Of a stretch of 32,889 nucleotides of DNA, positions 9,401 to 16,387 are shown in pieces. How positions within the stretch are numbered: the first letter of the stretch is position 1; every line of letters begins with the position of its first letter. The translations under genes were made by a program, and so were the position numbers. Below the pieces are notes generated by a model. That model was not told the DNA's origin, did not search any database, and was given only the letters and a program-made list of their open reading frames with translations. This DNA is from Gemmatimonadota bacterium. GTDB lineage: Bacteria; Gemmatimonadota; Gemmatimonadetes; Gemmatimonadales; Gemmatimonadaceae. Where the stretch lies: positions 1-32,889 of the forward strand of contig JANYIJ010000173.1 of NCBI GenBank assembly GCA_025362095.1, given 5' to 3'.

Positions 9401-9636
9401 AGATCTACGGCATCATCGGGCTGAAGGCGCCGGGTGGTGGGGGTCGCGGCGGTGGTGGTGGGGGCGGACGCGGCGGCGCAGCAGGCCGCGGGTCCGTGGT
9501 CGCGGGCACGGGTGAATATCTCGTGACGATGACGGTCGGGGGGCAGACGTTCAAGCAGGTCTTGAAAGTCGAGCGCGTGACTGGAGTAGATGATTCGGCG
9601 AATCAATTCGGCGGGGTGCCGGAAAAGCAGCCATAG
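6406..9636 (+). CDS. Secreted BNR/Asp-box beta-propeller protein (VPS10/sortilin-like, 'glycosyl hydrolase-like')
   Basis: A 1076-aa exported protein of a family common in Gemmatimonadota, Acidobacteriota and Bacteroidota, often labelled VPS10-domain or BNR-repeat protein; its biochemical function is not established. The ATG at 6406 gives a signal peptide (MPRTRILAVLGGATVLLSAAAQAQ). At least seven Asp-box loops are visible: STDGGIHWTF, TTDGGTTWKL, STDAGATWTE, STDAGKMWTR, HNDGASWEN, TNDGGKTFRS and SIDRGAHWTK, which indicates a two-propeller sortilin-type fold over residues about 30-780. A FlgD-like Ig segment follows (VRIFVSDARGDTLATL, VVWNF). The last 150 residues hold three poly-Gly/RGG tracts, the first two flanking a possible disulphide pair (INCDHP ... 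PFCARPG). The catalytic residues of true sialidases are not recognisable, so an enzymatic role is uncertain. A hairpin terminator follows the stop. Confidence 0.9.
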   Translation: MPRTRILAVLGGATVLLSAAAQAQTIDSASIAGMKWRELGPAIFEGRTSDVVGIPGPSKTLFAATAGGGVWKTMNNGITWRPVFDDKRVVSLGMLAIAPSDTQQVWLGTGEPNSRNTIEAGAGIYKSTDGGIHWTFMGLEKTQHIGRVVVHPRDPNTVYVAALGAAWKSNADRGLYKTTDGGTTWKLIKFISDKAGFVDVAMDPRDPNHLYAAAWERLRTPYSLKSGGPGSGLWTSTDAGATWTEIKGGGFPEGVKGRIGLAIALSDPNYIYAEVEAAAPTKDGSYVPSRNPEGTGLYRSTDAGKMWTRMNTADTRPFYYSQVRVDPKNRDRVYFSSTQIQVSDDGGKTARPAAQQVHVDDHGLWIDPNDPERFVLANDGGISITFDKGGNFIQTTNLPVGQFYEISYDNAVPYNVCSGAQDNGAWCGPSRRKAGGVPNAYWQTISGGDGFYTAQDPTDPSIVYGESQGGNASRLNLKTGERMNFAKPSWQDRYKWWEDSIAVVRGDPLKAETKPMTTALNALKAQQKQDSIDLSLRFNWNSPYFLSPHNPSVIYFAGNRVLKSMKRGEDFQLISPDLSKKQWAKIDTSVTWTGGVTIDATGAETFGTVVALMESYVKPGLLYAGTDDGNVWKTHNDGASWENLTTHFPGLPTDSWVSRIEPSHFDTLTFYVTFEDHRVNDFTPYVYATNDGGKTFRSIVSDLPKDGVADFVHVIREDPFNRDLLFVGTSLSVYASIDRGAHWTKFASNLPSVAVYDLKIHPRDHELMAATHGRSLWAVDIVPIEQYTAKTLTASAALFEPKTALQYGEGPTLSAQGNGNAQQFFSVASPPYGAEISYRLATAASGPVRIFVSDARGDTLATLNGSGTAGVHTVVWNFQGARRVAPVVEMLSASERRDSILKAVRAPMVLDSLKKAGFDTVAVARVRTLLSATAPAPQGGRGGGGGGGGGGRGTINCDHPMTQWEPFCARPGEGEAGGGGGGGGFGRGGAGPESANVVKIYGIIGLKAPGGGGRGGGGGGGRGGAAGRGSVVAGTGEYLVTMTVGGQTFKQVLKVERVTGVDDSANQFGGVPEKQP

Positions 9637-9646
9637 CAGCACGACT

Positions 9647-9694
9647 GAACTGAACGCTCTCACCTGACACCGCTCTGGTGAGAGCGTTTAGTTT
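9647..9694 (+). terminator. Hairpin terminator after the Asp-box protein gene
   Basis: Perfect 12-bp stem AACGCTCTCACC (9653-9664) / GGTGAGAGCGTT (9677-9688) with a 12-nt loop. It is extended outward by GAACTG/TAGTTT with two G-T pairs, and the 3' side ends in a short T-rich stretch (TTTAGTTT). It lies 11 nt past the stop codon at 9636, the expected position for an intrinsic terminator of the upstream gene. Confidence 0.75.
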
Positions 9695-9737
9695 AAGCGC
9701 ATCAGACGTTCACCTCGCTCTCTATCCCGACAGCCAA

Positions 9738-10124
9738 ATGGCTCTGCCCACGCCGCAGCCCTGGTCCACCGTCAAACTCGAAGAGCTCACCCCGCTTCTC
9801 TCCCGCCGTGTGTTGACGGCGGAAAAGACGATGATCGCGCAGGTCTATCTGAAAAAGGGGGCGATTGTCAAAGCGCACGAGCACCACAACGAACAAATCA
9901 CCTACATCCTCGAGGGCGGGCTTCGCTTCTGGCTCGGCGAAAACGCGGACAAAGCGCCGAACGCACCGTATGTCGATGTGATGGCCGGCGAAGTGCTGCT
10001 CATTCCCGGCAACCTGCGTCATCAGGCAGAAGCGCTGGCGGACACGCTCGATCTCGACGTGTTCAACCCGCCGCGCGAAGACTGGCTGAAAGGAACCGAC
10101 GCGTACATTCGCGAGCAGAAATAG
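9738..10124 (+). CDS. Cupin domain-containing protein
   Basis: A 128-aa single-domain cupin, a small metal-binding beta-barrel. The ATG at 9738 is chosen because the tracked GTG at 9678 lies inside the right arm of the terminator hairpin. No strong Shine-Dalgarno is visible before 9738. Cupin motif 1 is G41-AIVKA-H47-E-H49-HNEQ with ITYILEGG, and motif 2 is GEVLLIPGNLRH (84-95), giving ligands His47, His49, Glu52 or Gln53, and His95. The stop is 10 nt before the ATG of an SDR gene, so the two are probably co-transcribed and may act on the same metabolite. Enzyme versus small-molecule sensor cannot be decided from sequence. Confidence 0.85.
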   Translation: MALPTPQPWSTVKLEELTPLLSRRVLTAEKTMIAQVYLKKGAIVKAHEHHNEQITYILEGGLRFWLGENADKAPNAPYVDVMAGEVLLIPGNLRHQAEALADTLDLDVFNPPREDWLKGTDAYIREQK

Positions 10125-10134
10125 GAATAGAAAA

Positions 10135-10923
10135 ATGGATCTCGGACTTTCCAATCGAGTCGCGCTCGTCTGTGGCGCGAGCAAAGGGATCGGCTACGCT
10201 GTTGCCGAGCAGCTCGCGCGCGAGGGGGGGCAGGTCGCGATCGTCTCGCGCGATGCAAAATCGATTGCGGACGCGGCAGCGCGGCTCTCGACGATCGGCA
10301 AGAAGGTTTTTCCGATCATCGCCGATCTCAGCACGAGTGCAGGCACCTCGGAAGCCGTCGCGAAGGTGCTCGAACATTTTGGCTCTGTCGATGTGCTTGT
10401 CACGAACACCGGCGGCCCTACTCCGGGGCCGTCGCTCTCGCATGACTGGGCAGCGTGGACGACCGCCACGGAATTGCTGCTGCGCAGCGCGGTGGAGCTG
10501 ACGCGCGCGCTCGTTCCTGGCATGCAGCAGCGCAAGTGGGGGCGCGTGATCGGCATTACGTCGATCGCGGTGAAGAAACCGGTGCCGAGTCTCGTGCTCT
10601 CGAACAGTCTGCGCGCGGCGGTCACGGGATACTATCGCACGCTCGCAGATGAAGTCGGAATCGACGGCGTGACGGTGAACACCGTGCTCCCGGGGTACGT
10701 CGCAACCGAGCGACTCGAGCAGCTCGCCGATGCGAGTGCCAAACGAACAGGCGCATCAAAGGAAAGCATCTTCGATTCGTACAAGACGGGAACGCCGGTG
10801 GGGCGGGTGGGAACGCCGGATGAGATCGCGGCAGTGGTGGCGTTCTTGGCGTCGGAGAAGGCTTCGTTTGTAACGGGGCAGGCAATACTCGTTGATGGAG
10901 GGAGATCAGGCACTCTCTTCTAG
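10135..10923 (+). CDS. Atypical short-chain dehydrogenase/reductase (SDR) without YxxxK
   Basis: A 262-aa Rossmann-fold NAD(P)-dependent oxidoreductase annotated in relatives as 3-oxoacyl-ACP-reductase-like. The cofactor loop is GASKGIG (14-20), the NAG-type motif is NTGG (91-94), the catalytic-serine strand is IGITSIAV (Ser143), and the C-terminal VLPGYVATERL and FVTGQAILVDGG are typical. Where the family has YxxxK thirteen residues after the serine, this protein reads S156-N-S-L-R160 (in VLSNSLRAAV), so both Tyr and Lys are absent. I recall a conserved-domain subgroup described as BKR-like SDR with an imperfect catalytic tetrad, which fits. Length and start (ATG, 10 nt after the cupin stop) are normal. 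Reductase activity is therefore uncertain; an altered mechanism or a binding role is possible. Confidence 0.9.
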   Translation: MDLGLSNRVALVCGASKGIGYAVAEQLAREGGQVAIVSRDAKSIADAAARLSTIGKKVFPIIADLSTSAGTSEAVAKVLEHFGSVDVLVTNTGGPTPGPSLSHDWAAWTTATELLLRSAVELTRALVPGMQQRKWGRVIGITSIAVKKPVPSLVLSNSLRAAVTGYYRTLADEVGIDGVTVNTVLPGYVATERLEQLADASAKRTGASKESIFDSYKTGTPVGRVGTPDEIAAVVAFLASEKASFVTGQAILVDGGRSGTLF

Positions 10924-10938
10924 ACTACAGACGGTAGG

Positions 10939-11048
10939 GGGGAGGCAACTACGGCGAATCGTGAGTGGGCATTGGCGAGAGCGTGGTGACTTGCAAGTGG
11001 CCACGCTCTCGCCCATTACGACTCGCGATTCGCCGTAGTCGCCTCCCC
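10939..11048. repeat. 110-bp near-perfect palindrome between SDR and helicase genes
   Basis: Arms at 10939-10986 and 11001-11048 match at 42 of 48 positions when one is reverse-complemented (left GGGGAGGCAACTACGGCGAA, right TTCGCCGTAGTCGCCTCCCC). The 14-nt centre itself contains the palindrome ACTTGCAAGT, so the whole element can fold into one long hairpin or cruciform. It lies 16 nt after the SDR stop and 29 nt before the helicase GTG. No poly-T tract follows, so a simple intrinsic terminator is not the full explanation. It may attenuate read-through, or be a REP/MITE-like element. Confidence 0.85.
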
Positions 11049-11076
11049 TCTCTCATCAATGCAGTTCCGTTAGATT

Positions 11077-12447
11077 GTGGTCTTACCTCAGTCCGGAACC
11101 CAATTGTCGTTTAGCTCCCTCCAGCTCCACCCCAGCCTCCACAAAGGCCTCAAAGAACTCGGCTACACCCGCCCCACTCCCATTCAGGCTGACGCCATTC
11201 CGCCGGCGCTCGAAGGGCGCGACGTGCTCGCCTGCGCCATGACTGGCAGCGGCAAGACAGCAGCGTTCGTGCTCCCGATTCTGCACAAGCTTATGGACCG
11301 CCCGCGTGGAACCACGCGCGCGCTCGTCATCACGCCGACGCGCGAACTCGCGGCACAGATTCTCGAGAGCATCAACGATCTCGCGGTGCACACGCCGCTC
11401 ACCGGCGCTGCGGTGTTTGGCGGCGTCGGCATGGGCCCGCAGGAACACGCCTTCCGCAGCGGTGTCGATATCATCGTCGCCACGCCGGGGCGGCTGCTCG
11501 ATCACTTTCGCTCGCCGTACGCGAAACTCGCCGGCCTCGAATACCTCGTGCTCGACGAGGCCGATCGCATGCTCGATATGGGTTTTCTCCCCGACATCCG
11601 CCGCGTGATCAAGCATCTGCCGCCCAAACGTCAGACGCTTTTCTTCTCTGCCACGATGCCGCCGCCGATCGCGGCGCTCACCCGGGAGATGCTGCACAAT
11701 CCCGTCACGCTGAACGTCGAGCGTGAGTCGAAGCCCGCGGTGGGAATCACGCAGGCTGTGTATCCGGTCACGCAGGATCTCAAGTCTGCGCTCCTGCTCT
11801 CGCTGCTCACGCGGGGCGACATGAAAGAAGCGCTCGTCTTCACGCGCACCAAGCATCGCGCGAACCGCATCGCCGAGTATCTCGTGCGGCACGGCATCAA
11901 GGCGGAGCGCATCCATGGTAACCGTTCGCAGTCGGCGCGCACTGCGGCGCTCGCGGGATTTAAGGACGGCACGTATCGGGTGCTCGTCGCGACGGATATC
12001 GCAGCGCGTGGAATCGACGTCGAAGCGCTCGGCCACGTCGTGAACCTCGACGTGCCGGCTGTTCCCGAGGATTACATCCATCGCGTGGGCCGCACGGCGC
12101 GCGCCGAACTCAAGGGCGACGCGTTCACGTTCGTCGCGCCGGATGAAGAGGCAGATCTGCGCAATATCGAGAAGGCGATCGGACGCCGGCTGCCGCGGGT
12201 GACCGTGCCGGATTTCAACTACAACGCCAAGCCGGAAGGAAAGCTCGAGATTCCGCTCGCGGAACGTCTCGCGAAGCATCGCGCGAACAAGTCGGGCGAT
12301 CGCGCGCGCGCCGCGGAGAACGCGAAACGCCGCGCGAGCTCGCCGCATGGCGGCGGACGCCGCGGTCCCGGCGCTCCCGGCGGTTCGAGCGGGCAGGGCG
12401 GATCCGGCGGGTCGCGTGGCGGACGCGGCGGAGGCCGCGCGCGCTGA
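11077..12447 (+). CDS. rhlE: DEAD-box RNA helicase, RhlE type
   Basis: ATP-dependent RNA helicase that remodels structured RNA (ribosome assembly, mRNA decay, cold adaptation), cytoplasmic. With the GTG at 11077 as residue 1, the motifs in order are: Q motif (FSSLQLHPSL to PTPIQ), Walker A AMTGSGKT, PTRELA, TPGR, DEAD (160-163), SAT, then in the second RecA domain VFTRTKHRA, ATDIAARGIDV and HRVGRTAR. After residue about 375 a basic region leads into a Gly/Arg/Ser-rich RGG-like tail (RGGRGGGRAR) expected to bind RNA non-specifically. The start is not certain: TTG at 11104, with GGAA 5 nt upstream, would give MSFSSLQLHPSL, which looks more like relatives. The long palindrome lies just upstream. 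The stop overlaps the next gene's proposed CTG start. Confidence 0.93.
   Translation: MVLPQSGTQLSFSSLQLHPSLHKGLKELGYTRPTPIQADAIPPALEGRDVLACAMTGSGKTAAFVLPILHKLMDRPRGTTRALVITPTRELAAQILESINDLAVHTPLTGAAVFGGVGMGPQEHAFRSGVDIIVATPGRLLDHFRSPYAKLAGLEYLVLDEADRMLDMGFLPDIRRVIKHLPPKRQTLFFSATMPPPIAALTREMLHNPVTLNVERESKPAVGITQAVYPVTQDLKSALLLSLLTRGDMKEALVFTRTKHRANRIAEYLVRHGIKAERIHGNRSQSARTAALAGFKDGTYRVLVATDIAARGIDVEALGHVVNLDVPAVPEDYIHRVGRTARAELKGDAFTFVAPDEEADLRNIEKAIGRRLPRVTVPDFNYNAKPEGKLEIPLAERLAKHRANKSGDRARAAENAKRRASSPHGGGRRGPGAPGGSSGQGGSGGSRGGRGGGRAR
12430..12434 (+). promoter_or_regulatory. Shine-Dalgarno GGAGG deciding a CTG start at 12444
   Basis: A perfect GGAGG lies within the last codons of the helicase gene, 9 nt upstream of CTG at 12444. 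The CTG overlaps the helicase stop as CTGA, in the same arrangement as the GTGA and ATGA junctions elsewhere in this window. It is the only clear ribosome binding site for the following reading frame, which has no ATG, GTG or TTG between here and the internal Met at 12648. Confidence 0.65.
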
Positions 12448-13817
12448 GCCGCATATCGCTTATCGGGCTCCTCGGCGTCGCGCTCGCACCGATCGGCGCG
12501 CGCGCGCAGCAGGCGGGAAAGGCAGTTCCCAAGGATTTTGCCGCGATCGTCGGCGTCGTCGACGACAGCATTCACGGCGGCCCGCTCAAGGGCGCGCTCG
12601 TCACAGTCGTAGGCACGAAACGCCAGGGCGCGACGAACGCGGCGGGGATGTTCATCATCGATAGCATTCCGCCGGGCGAGCATCGCATCGTCGTCACGCA
12701 TCCGTTGCTCGACACACTCGGTCTCACGGTGCTCTCTGCGCCGTTCACCGTCACCGGCGGCACGCAGTGGCAAATCGGCGCGCACACGCCGACGTTCGAA
12801 GAAGTGCGCGCGAAGGCTTGCGCACGCGGTCCGGTCTCCGGCGGCAGCGCGATTCTTGTCGGGCGCGTGCTTCAGGCCGACACCGATCAGCCGGCCGTCG
12901 GGGCAGCGGTGTCGTTGCTGTTCAAGGATCTCTCGACGACTAATCCCGTCGACAAAGTTCGCACCGGCCGGTCCGGTGCCAATGGCGCGTTCGCGATCTG
13001 CGGCTTGCCGCCGTCGTTCAGCGGAAATCTTCAGGCGACGCAGGGTGGCGTGACGACCGCCGACCTTCCGCTCAAGACGAATGATGTCTCGATCACGACG
13101 GCCATTCTCTCTATTGGCGGGAACGGCGCGGGCAACGCGGTGCTCAAGGGAACTGTGAAGGCGCGCGGCGGCGGACCCGTCGCGGGCGCGCAAGTGACTG
13201 TCATCGGCACGCCGACCGTGGTGATGACTGCGGACGACGGCACGTTCACGCTCAGCGGCCTTCCGTCTGGCACGCACGAGGCCGTCGTACGGAAAATTGG
13301 TTTCGCGAAGGTCTCGGAGATCGTGAATCTCGCCGCGCGCGCGCCTAGCGAAGTCGCCATCCTGCTCGAGCAGGCGACGGTGCTCGGCACCGTGCACATC
13401 GTCGGCAAGATGGACGACGGTCTGAGCAAAATTGGGTTCCTCGCGCGCAAGCAGCAGGGTCGCGGCATCTACTTCACGCCCGAGCAGATCGCCGATAGGA
13501 ATCCGGCGGTGATGACCGACCTGATCCGCATGTCGGCCGGAGTCCGCGTGATTCAGGCGAGTGGCGGACGTTTTATCACGTCCACGTCGAGCGCCGGTTC
13601 GACAAAAGACGGATGCATGAACGTCTTCATCGATCGCGCGCGCTTCGATCAGTATCAGCCGGGCGATGTCGACGACGCGCTTCCCGCAGCCGATCTCGGC
13701 GCGATCGAGTACTACAGCCAGCCGTCGTCGGTGCCGCCGGAGTTCAGTGTGCCGGGGAAAACGTGCGCGACGCTCGTGCTCTGGTCGAAGACGCTGTTGA
13801 CGACGCTCAAACCCTGA
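12444..13817 (+). CDS. Secreted carboxypeptidase-regulatory-like protein with TonB plug-like C-terminus, CTG start
   Basis: The ORF track begins at ATG 12648, but the same frame is open upstream and encodes an obvious signal peptide (SRISLIGLLGVALAP, then ARAQQ) plus the first strands of a regulatory-like domain (AAIVGVVDD, GALVTVVGTKRQGATN). No ATG, GTG or TTG serves it. CTG at 12444, with GGAGG 9 nt upstream and a CTGA overlap with the helicase stop, gives a 457-aa product; the internal Met is residue 69. Three CarboxypepD_reg-like beta-sandwich repeats can be seen: around 28-100, VLQADTDQPAVGAAVSLLF, and VKARGGGPVAGAQVTVIG. The last 130 residues resemble a TonB-receptor plug (TPEQIADRNPAVMTDLIRMSAGVRV ... 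MNVFIDRARFD) without a barrel. Such barrel-less proteins are common in Gemmatimonadota; function unknown. It is convergent with the esterase gene, only 12 nt apart. Confidence 0.75.
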   Translation: MSRISLIGLLGVALAPIGARAQQAGKAVPKDFAAIVGVVDDSIHGGPLKGALVTVVGTKRQGATNAAGMFIIDSIPPGEHRIVVTHPLLDTLGLTVLSAPFTVTGGTQWQIGAHTPTFEEVRAKACARGPVSGGSAILVGRVLQADTDQPAVGAAVSLLFKDLSTTNPVDKVRTGRSGANGAFAICGLPPSFSGNLQATQGGVTTADLPLKTNDVSITTAILSIGGNGAGNAVLKGTVKARGGGPVAGAQVTVIGTPTVVMTADDGTFTLSGLPSGTHEAVVRKIGFAKVSEIVNLAARAPSEVAILLEQATVLGTVHIVGKMDDGLSKIGFLARKQQGRGIYFTPEQIADRNPAVMTDLIRMSAGVRVIQASGGRFITSTSSAGSTKDGCMNVFIDRARFDQYQPGDVDDALPAADLGAIEYYSQPSSVPPEFSVPGKTCATLVLWSKTLLTTLKP

Positions 13818-13829
13818 AGCGAGCCGCCG

Positions 13830-14750
13830 CTACTTTCGTTTGAGCGGGTGCCGGCGATAGAAGTCCCACATCAGTCGCGATGCGTCGATTTCGTAAGTGG
13901 TCGTTCCCGTGAACCACTCCGGCAGCGGCTGGCCGCCGGGCCACGTGTGTCCGCCGCCGTTGATCGTGTAGAGCACCACTTCCGCGTCGTCGGCGCAATG
14001 CAGATACACGCGGCGAACAACATGCGGGGCGACCGCGGAATCCAACGGCCTCGGGTCGCACTGGTTTCGATTCGCATATTTTGCCGTCCAGCTCCGAATG
14101 CTCGGAAATCGATCGGTCGCGGCCCAGGAGAGTCCACCGTTGTAGGGAGCGGCCGGATCGGCGGTCCCGTGAAACGAGATCATTGGCACGGGCCGGCTTT
14201 CGGCGCACCGCGTGAACGGTACCAGATGCGCGGCCCCAACCATCCCCACGGCCGCAATGCGATCCGACATTGCGCATGAAAGCTCGAACGACATCCCTCC
14301 GCCGTTCGACAGTCCGTCCGCATAGATCCGCGATGAGTCGATGTTGTAGTGACTCTTCAGTGTGTCGATCACATCGGAGATGAACGTGACATCCCTCGCG
14401 AGTCGCGGGCTACCGTCCGCGCGCCAAATTCGCGGGCCGTCGCTGTCGAAGCCCGATGGATAGACGACGATGAAGCCTTCTCGGTCGGCCACGCGATTCC
14501 ATTGACTCGTTTCCTTCTGTGCCGCACCCCAGAGGGCGGCTCCGTGCAGGCTGATGACGAGCGGCGTCGGCTTCGTGCGATCGTAGCTCGGCGGCACATA
14601 CAGCAGATACTCTCGCTTCTCGCCGGAAGAAATCATCGCGCCATTCTCGCGATTTGCCACGCGAAATGACTCGGCCTCGATCAGCGCGAGCAGCAGCGGC
14701 GTGCTGAGGATCACCCACACCGCTCGGAGAAGAGTCTTCCTGCGCGTCAT
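13830..14750 (-). CDS. Secreted polyhydroxybutyrate-depolymerase-like esterase (LpqC/feruloyl esterase type)
   Basis: A 306-aa alpha/beta-hydrolase with an N-terminal signal or anchor (MTRRKTLLRAVWVILSTPLLLALI). Family members hydrolyse ester bonds of polyhydroxyalkanoates, feruloylated sugars or similar substrates; the one used here is unknown. Catalytic residues are clear: GLSNG (Ser148), HGTADP (Asp198) and GGGHTWPGG (His268), and the oxyanion-side motif SLHG is at 67-70. Three Cys (159, 182, 231) with Cys252 could form disulphides, consistent with export. The ATG at 14750 overlaps the permease stop (ATGA on the minus strand), so it is the last gene of the minus-strand operon. The tracked start at 15041 lies inside the permease gene and is rejected. 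Confidence 0.92.
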   Translation of the reverse strand: MTRRKTLLRAVWVILSTPLLLALIEAESFRVANRENGAMISSGEKREYLLYVPPSYDRTKPTPLVISLHGAALWGAAQKETSQWNRVADREGFIVVYPSGFDSDGPRIWRADGSPRLARDVTFISDVIDTLKSHYNIDSSRIYADGLSNGGGMSFELSCAMSDRIAAVGMVGAAHLVPFTRCAESRPVPMISFHGTADPAAPYNGGLSWAATDRFPSIRSWTAKYANRNQCDPRPLDSAVAPHVVRRVYLHCADDAEVVLYTINGGGHTWPGGQPLPEWFTGTTTYEIDASRLMWDFYRRHPLKRK

Positions 14751-16384
14751 CGATGCCGGTTCCAGTCGAGCGCCAGCGGCGCTGCGGATACTCTCGCCAG
14801 CGGAATTGCGAGAATAGCGACCAGGAGCAGAAAGTAGTGAGGAATGAGCGGCCCCGATGCGAGCCACGCGAGCAGCATGTAGAGCGTGAGGACCGAGGCA
14901 ACCCACACGGACGCCGATTGCAGAAGCGCGCGGTCGCTGAGCAGCCGGCGCTCGAAGAGCCGGGCCGCGACCCCCGCGGCGGCGAGGACTTTGAGCACGC
15001 TGAGCACCGCGAGAATCGCTGGCAATTTGACCCAGATCCAAGCCTGTGCAGTCTTGTGAGTGTCAACGTACTGAGCGACCGGTCCCAGGATCACGACGAA
15101 GATCACGGCGACAAGCACACTCGATCTGATTATCCATGCGCGACCGGTCAGTCCGATGCACATACTCTGCACCAACTGCCTCCACGTCGTTGCGATCAGT
15201 CCGCACAGAAGCAACAGTGCGAACACGATCGCGCGCGGAGCCCCGAGACCCTCGATCGCACGAGTTACGCGAACCAGCACCAAGGGCCAAGTGCCGGAGA
15301 GGCCGAGAGCGAGCGGCACCGCGACGATCACGAGCAGCCACGCGGCGAGGGTACTCCAGACGGCCGCCTGCAACTTTGCGGAGATCAGCGCGACGCTCGT
15401 CAACGGCCGCGTCGCGATGAAAGGGGAAACGCCGTAGGAATCGCGCGCCTCCGGATTCGCCTTGCTGTACGTCGTGGCAACGAACGCGGCCAAAAGGGGC
15501 GGAGTGAGCGAGACGATGACGAGAATCAGCTCGACGAGTGGCTCCGCGTCTTTCGCGAGCCAGAGCAACGCCAGCTGGAACGGTAGGAGCATGGCAACAA
15601 CTCCCGGCAGCGACCGTCCTTGACGACGCCACTCGAGCCAGAGCTGCGCGCGACCCGGAGATGAGAATCTTTCCAACTCTCGCTTCGGCGTCTTCGCGTT
15701 GCTCGCCTTGCGCGCGAAGCCGCCACGCCAATCGGGCACATCGCCGCGCCTGGCGCGCGTGACAGCGGAGTGGGCGACGAGATACGCGAGCGGAAGTTGT
15801 GGCGCGAGGATTGCGATCATCAGTCCTTCGCCGGCCTTGTAGTGAACCGCCAGGATGACGATGGCATCCAGCGCCGCGAGCCACAGCACCGTGACGATCA
15901 CGCGCATTCCCGGCAGGCCATACGGCATCCATGTCAGCGCCTGCGTCCACGCGAGAAATCCGGCGAGGAGGAATGCGGGCCAGATGAGCGGAACGTCGAT
16001 TCCCCATGGCCAGCGCGCGAAGAGCGCCGGCACCAGCCAGAGGAGTGCCCCGGTCGCCATTCCGTAGAGCATCGGCGCACCCACGAGTGTCGACGTCTTC
16101 ACCGGCAGCGCAAACATTCGCGGTGGGAAGATTGATTGGCGCGCCGAGAGATCTCCGGCGAAGCCGAAGCTGAACACGGCGAGATAGTAGAAGTACGTTG
16201 TCGAAAGCGGCGCGATGATCGCCGCGGCTCGTTCATCTGGCGGCACAAGCGTGATGTGCGCAATCGACCCGAACCCGAGAACTTTTACCGCCGCAAGTAA
16301 CAGGCAGTAGACAACGATTCCGATCAGCGGCCAGGGATACCGGCGCCGAAATTCCCACCCGATCGCATGCGCGGCGGATCGCAC
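14747..16384 (-). CDS. ABC transporter permease (ABC-2-like), multi-spanning membrane protein
   Basis: A 545-aa inner-membrane protein with at least ten hydrophobic segments (for example PLIGIVVYCLLLAAV, VAMLLPFQLALLWL, LLAAFVATTY, LAAWLLVIVAVPLALGL, IVFALLLLCGLI, VLVAVIFVVILGPV, VASVLTLYMLLAWL, YFLLLVAILAIPL). A soluble loop sits near the middle (KASNAKTPKRELERF), as in two-halved export permeases. GTG at 16384 is the start, 3 nt after the stop of the cognate ATPase gene. The pairing with that ATPase indicates an export-type (ABC-2) transporter. No sequence feature identifies the substrate. It overlaps the downstream esterase gene by 4 nt. Confidence 0.85.
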   Translation of the reverse strand: MRSAAHAIGWEFRRRYPWPLIGIVVYCLLLAAVKVLGFGSIAHITLVPPDERAAAIIAPLSTTYFYYLAVFSFGFAGDLSARQSIFPPRMFALPVKTSTLVGAPMLYGMATGALLWLVPALFARWPWGIDVPLIWPAFLLAGFLAWTQALTWMPYGLPGMRVIVTVLWLAALDAIVILAVHYKAGEGLMIAILAPQLPLAYLVAHSAVTRARRGDVPDWRGGFARKASNAKTPKRELERFSSPGRAQLWLEWRRQGRSLPGVVAMLLPFQLALLWLAKDAEPLVELILVIVSLTPPLLAAFVATTYSKANPEARDSYGVSPFIATRPLTSVALISAKLQAAVWSTLAAWLLVIVAVPLALGLSGTWPLVLVRVTRAIEGLGAPRAIVFALLLLCGLIATTWRQLVQSMCIGLTGRAWIIRSSVLVAVIFVVILGPVAQYVDTHKTAQAWIWVKLPAILAVLSVLKVLAAAGVAARLFERRLLSDRALLQSASVWVASVLTLYMLLAWLASGPLIPHYFLLLVAILAIPLARVSAAPLALDWNRHR

Positions 16385-16387
16385 GAT

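Noticed and set aside
9678-9737. Longer cupin N-terminus starting at GTG 9678
   Set aside because: The GTG is inside the right arm of the transcription terminator hairpin; the extra residues have no cupin character.
12347-12664. ATG ORF of 105 aa spanning the helicase/regulatory-like junction
   Set aside because: It runs in a different frame from both neighbours, its product is Ala/Arg-rich without any domain, and the CTG-started frame explains the region better.
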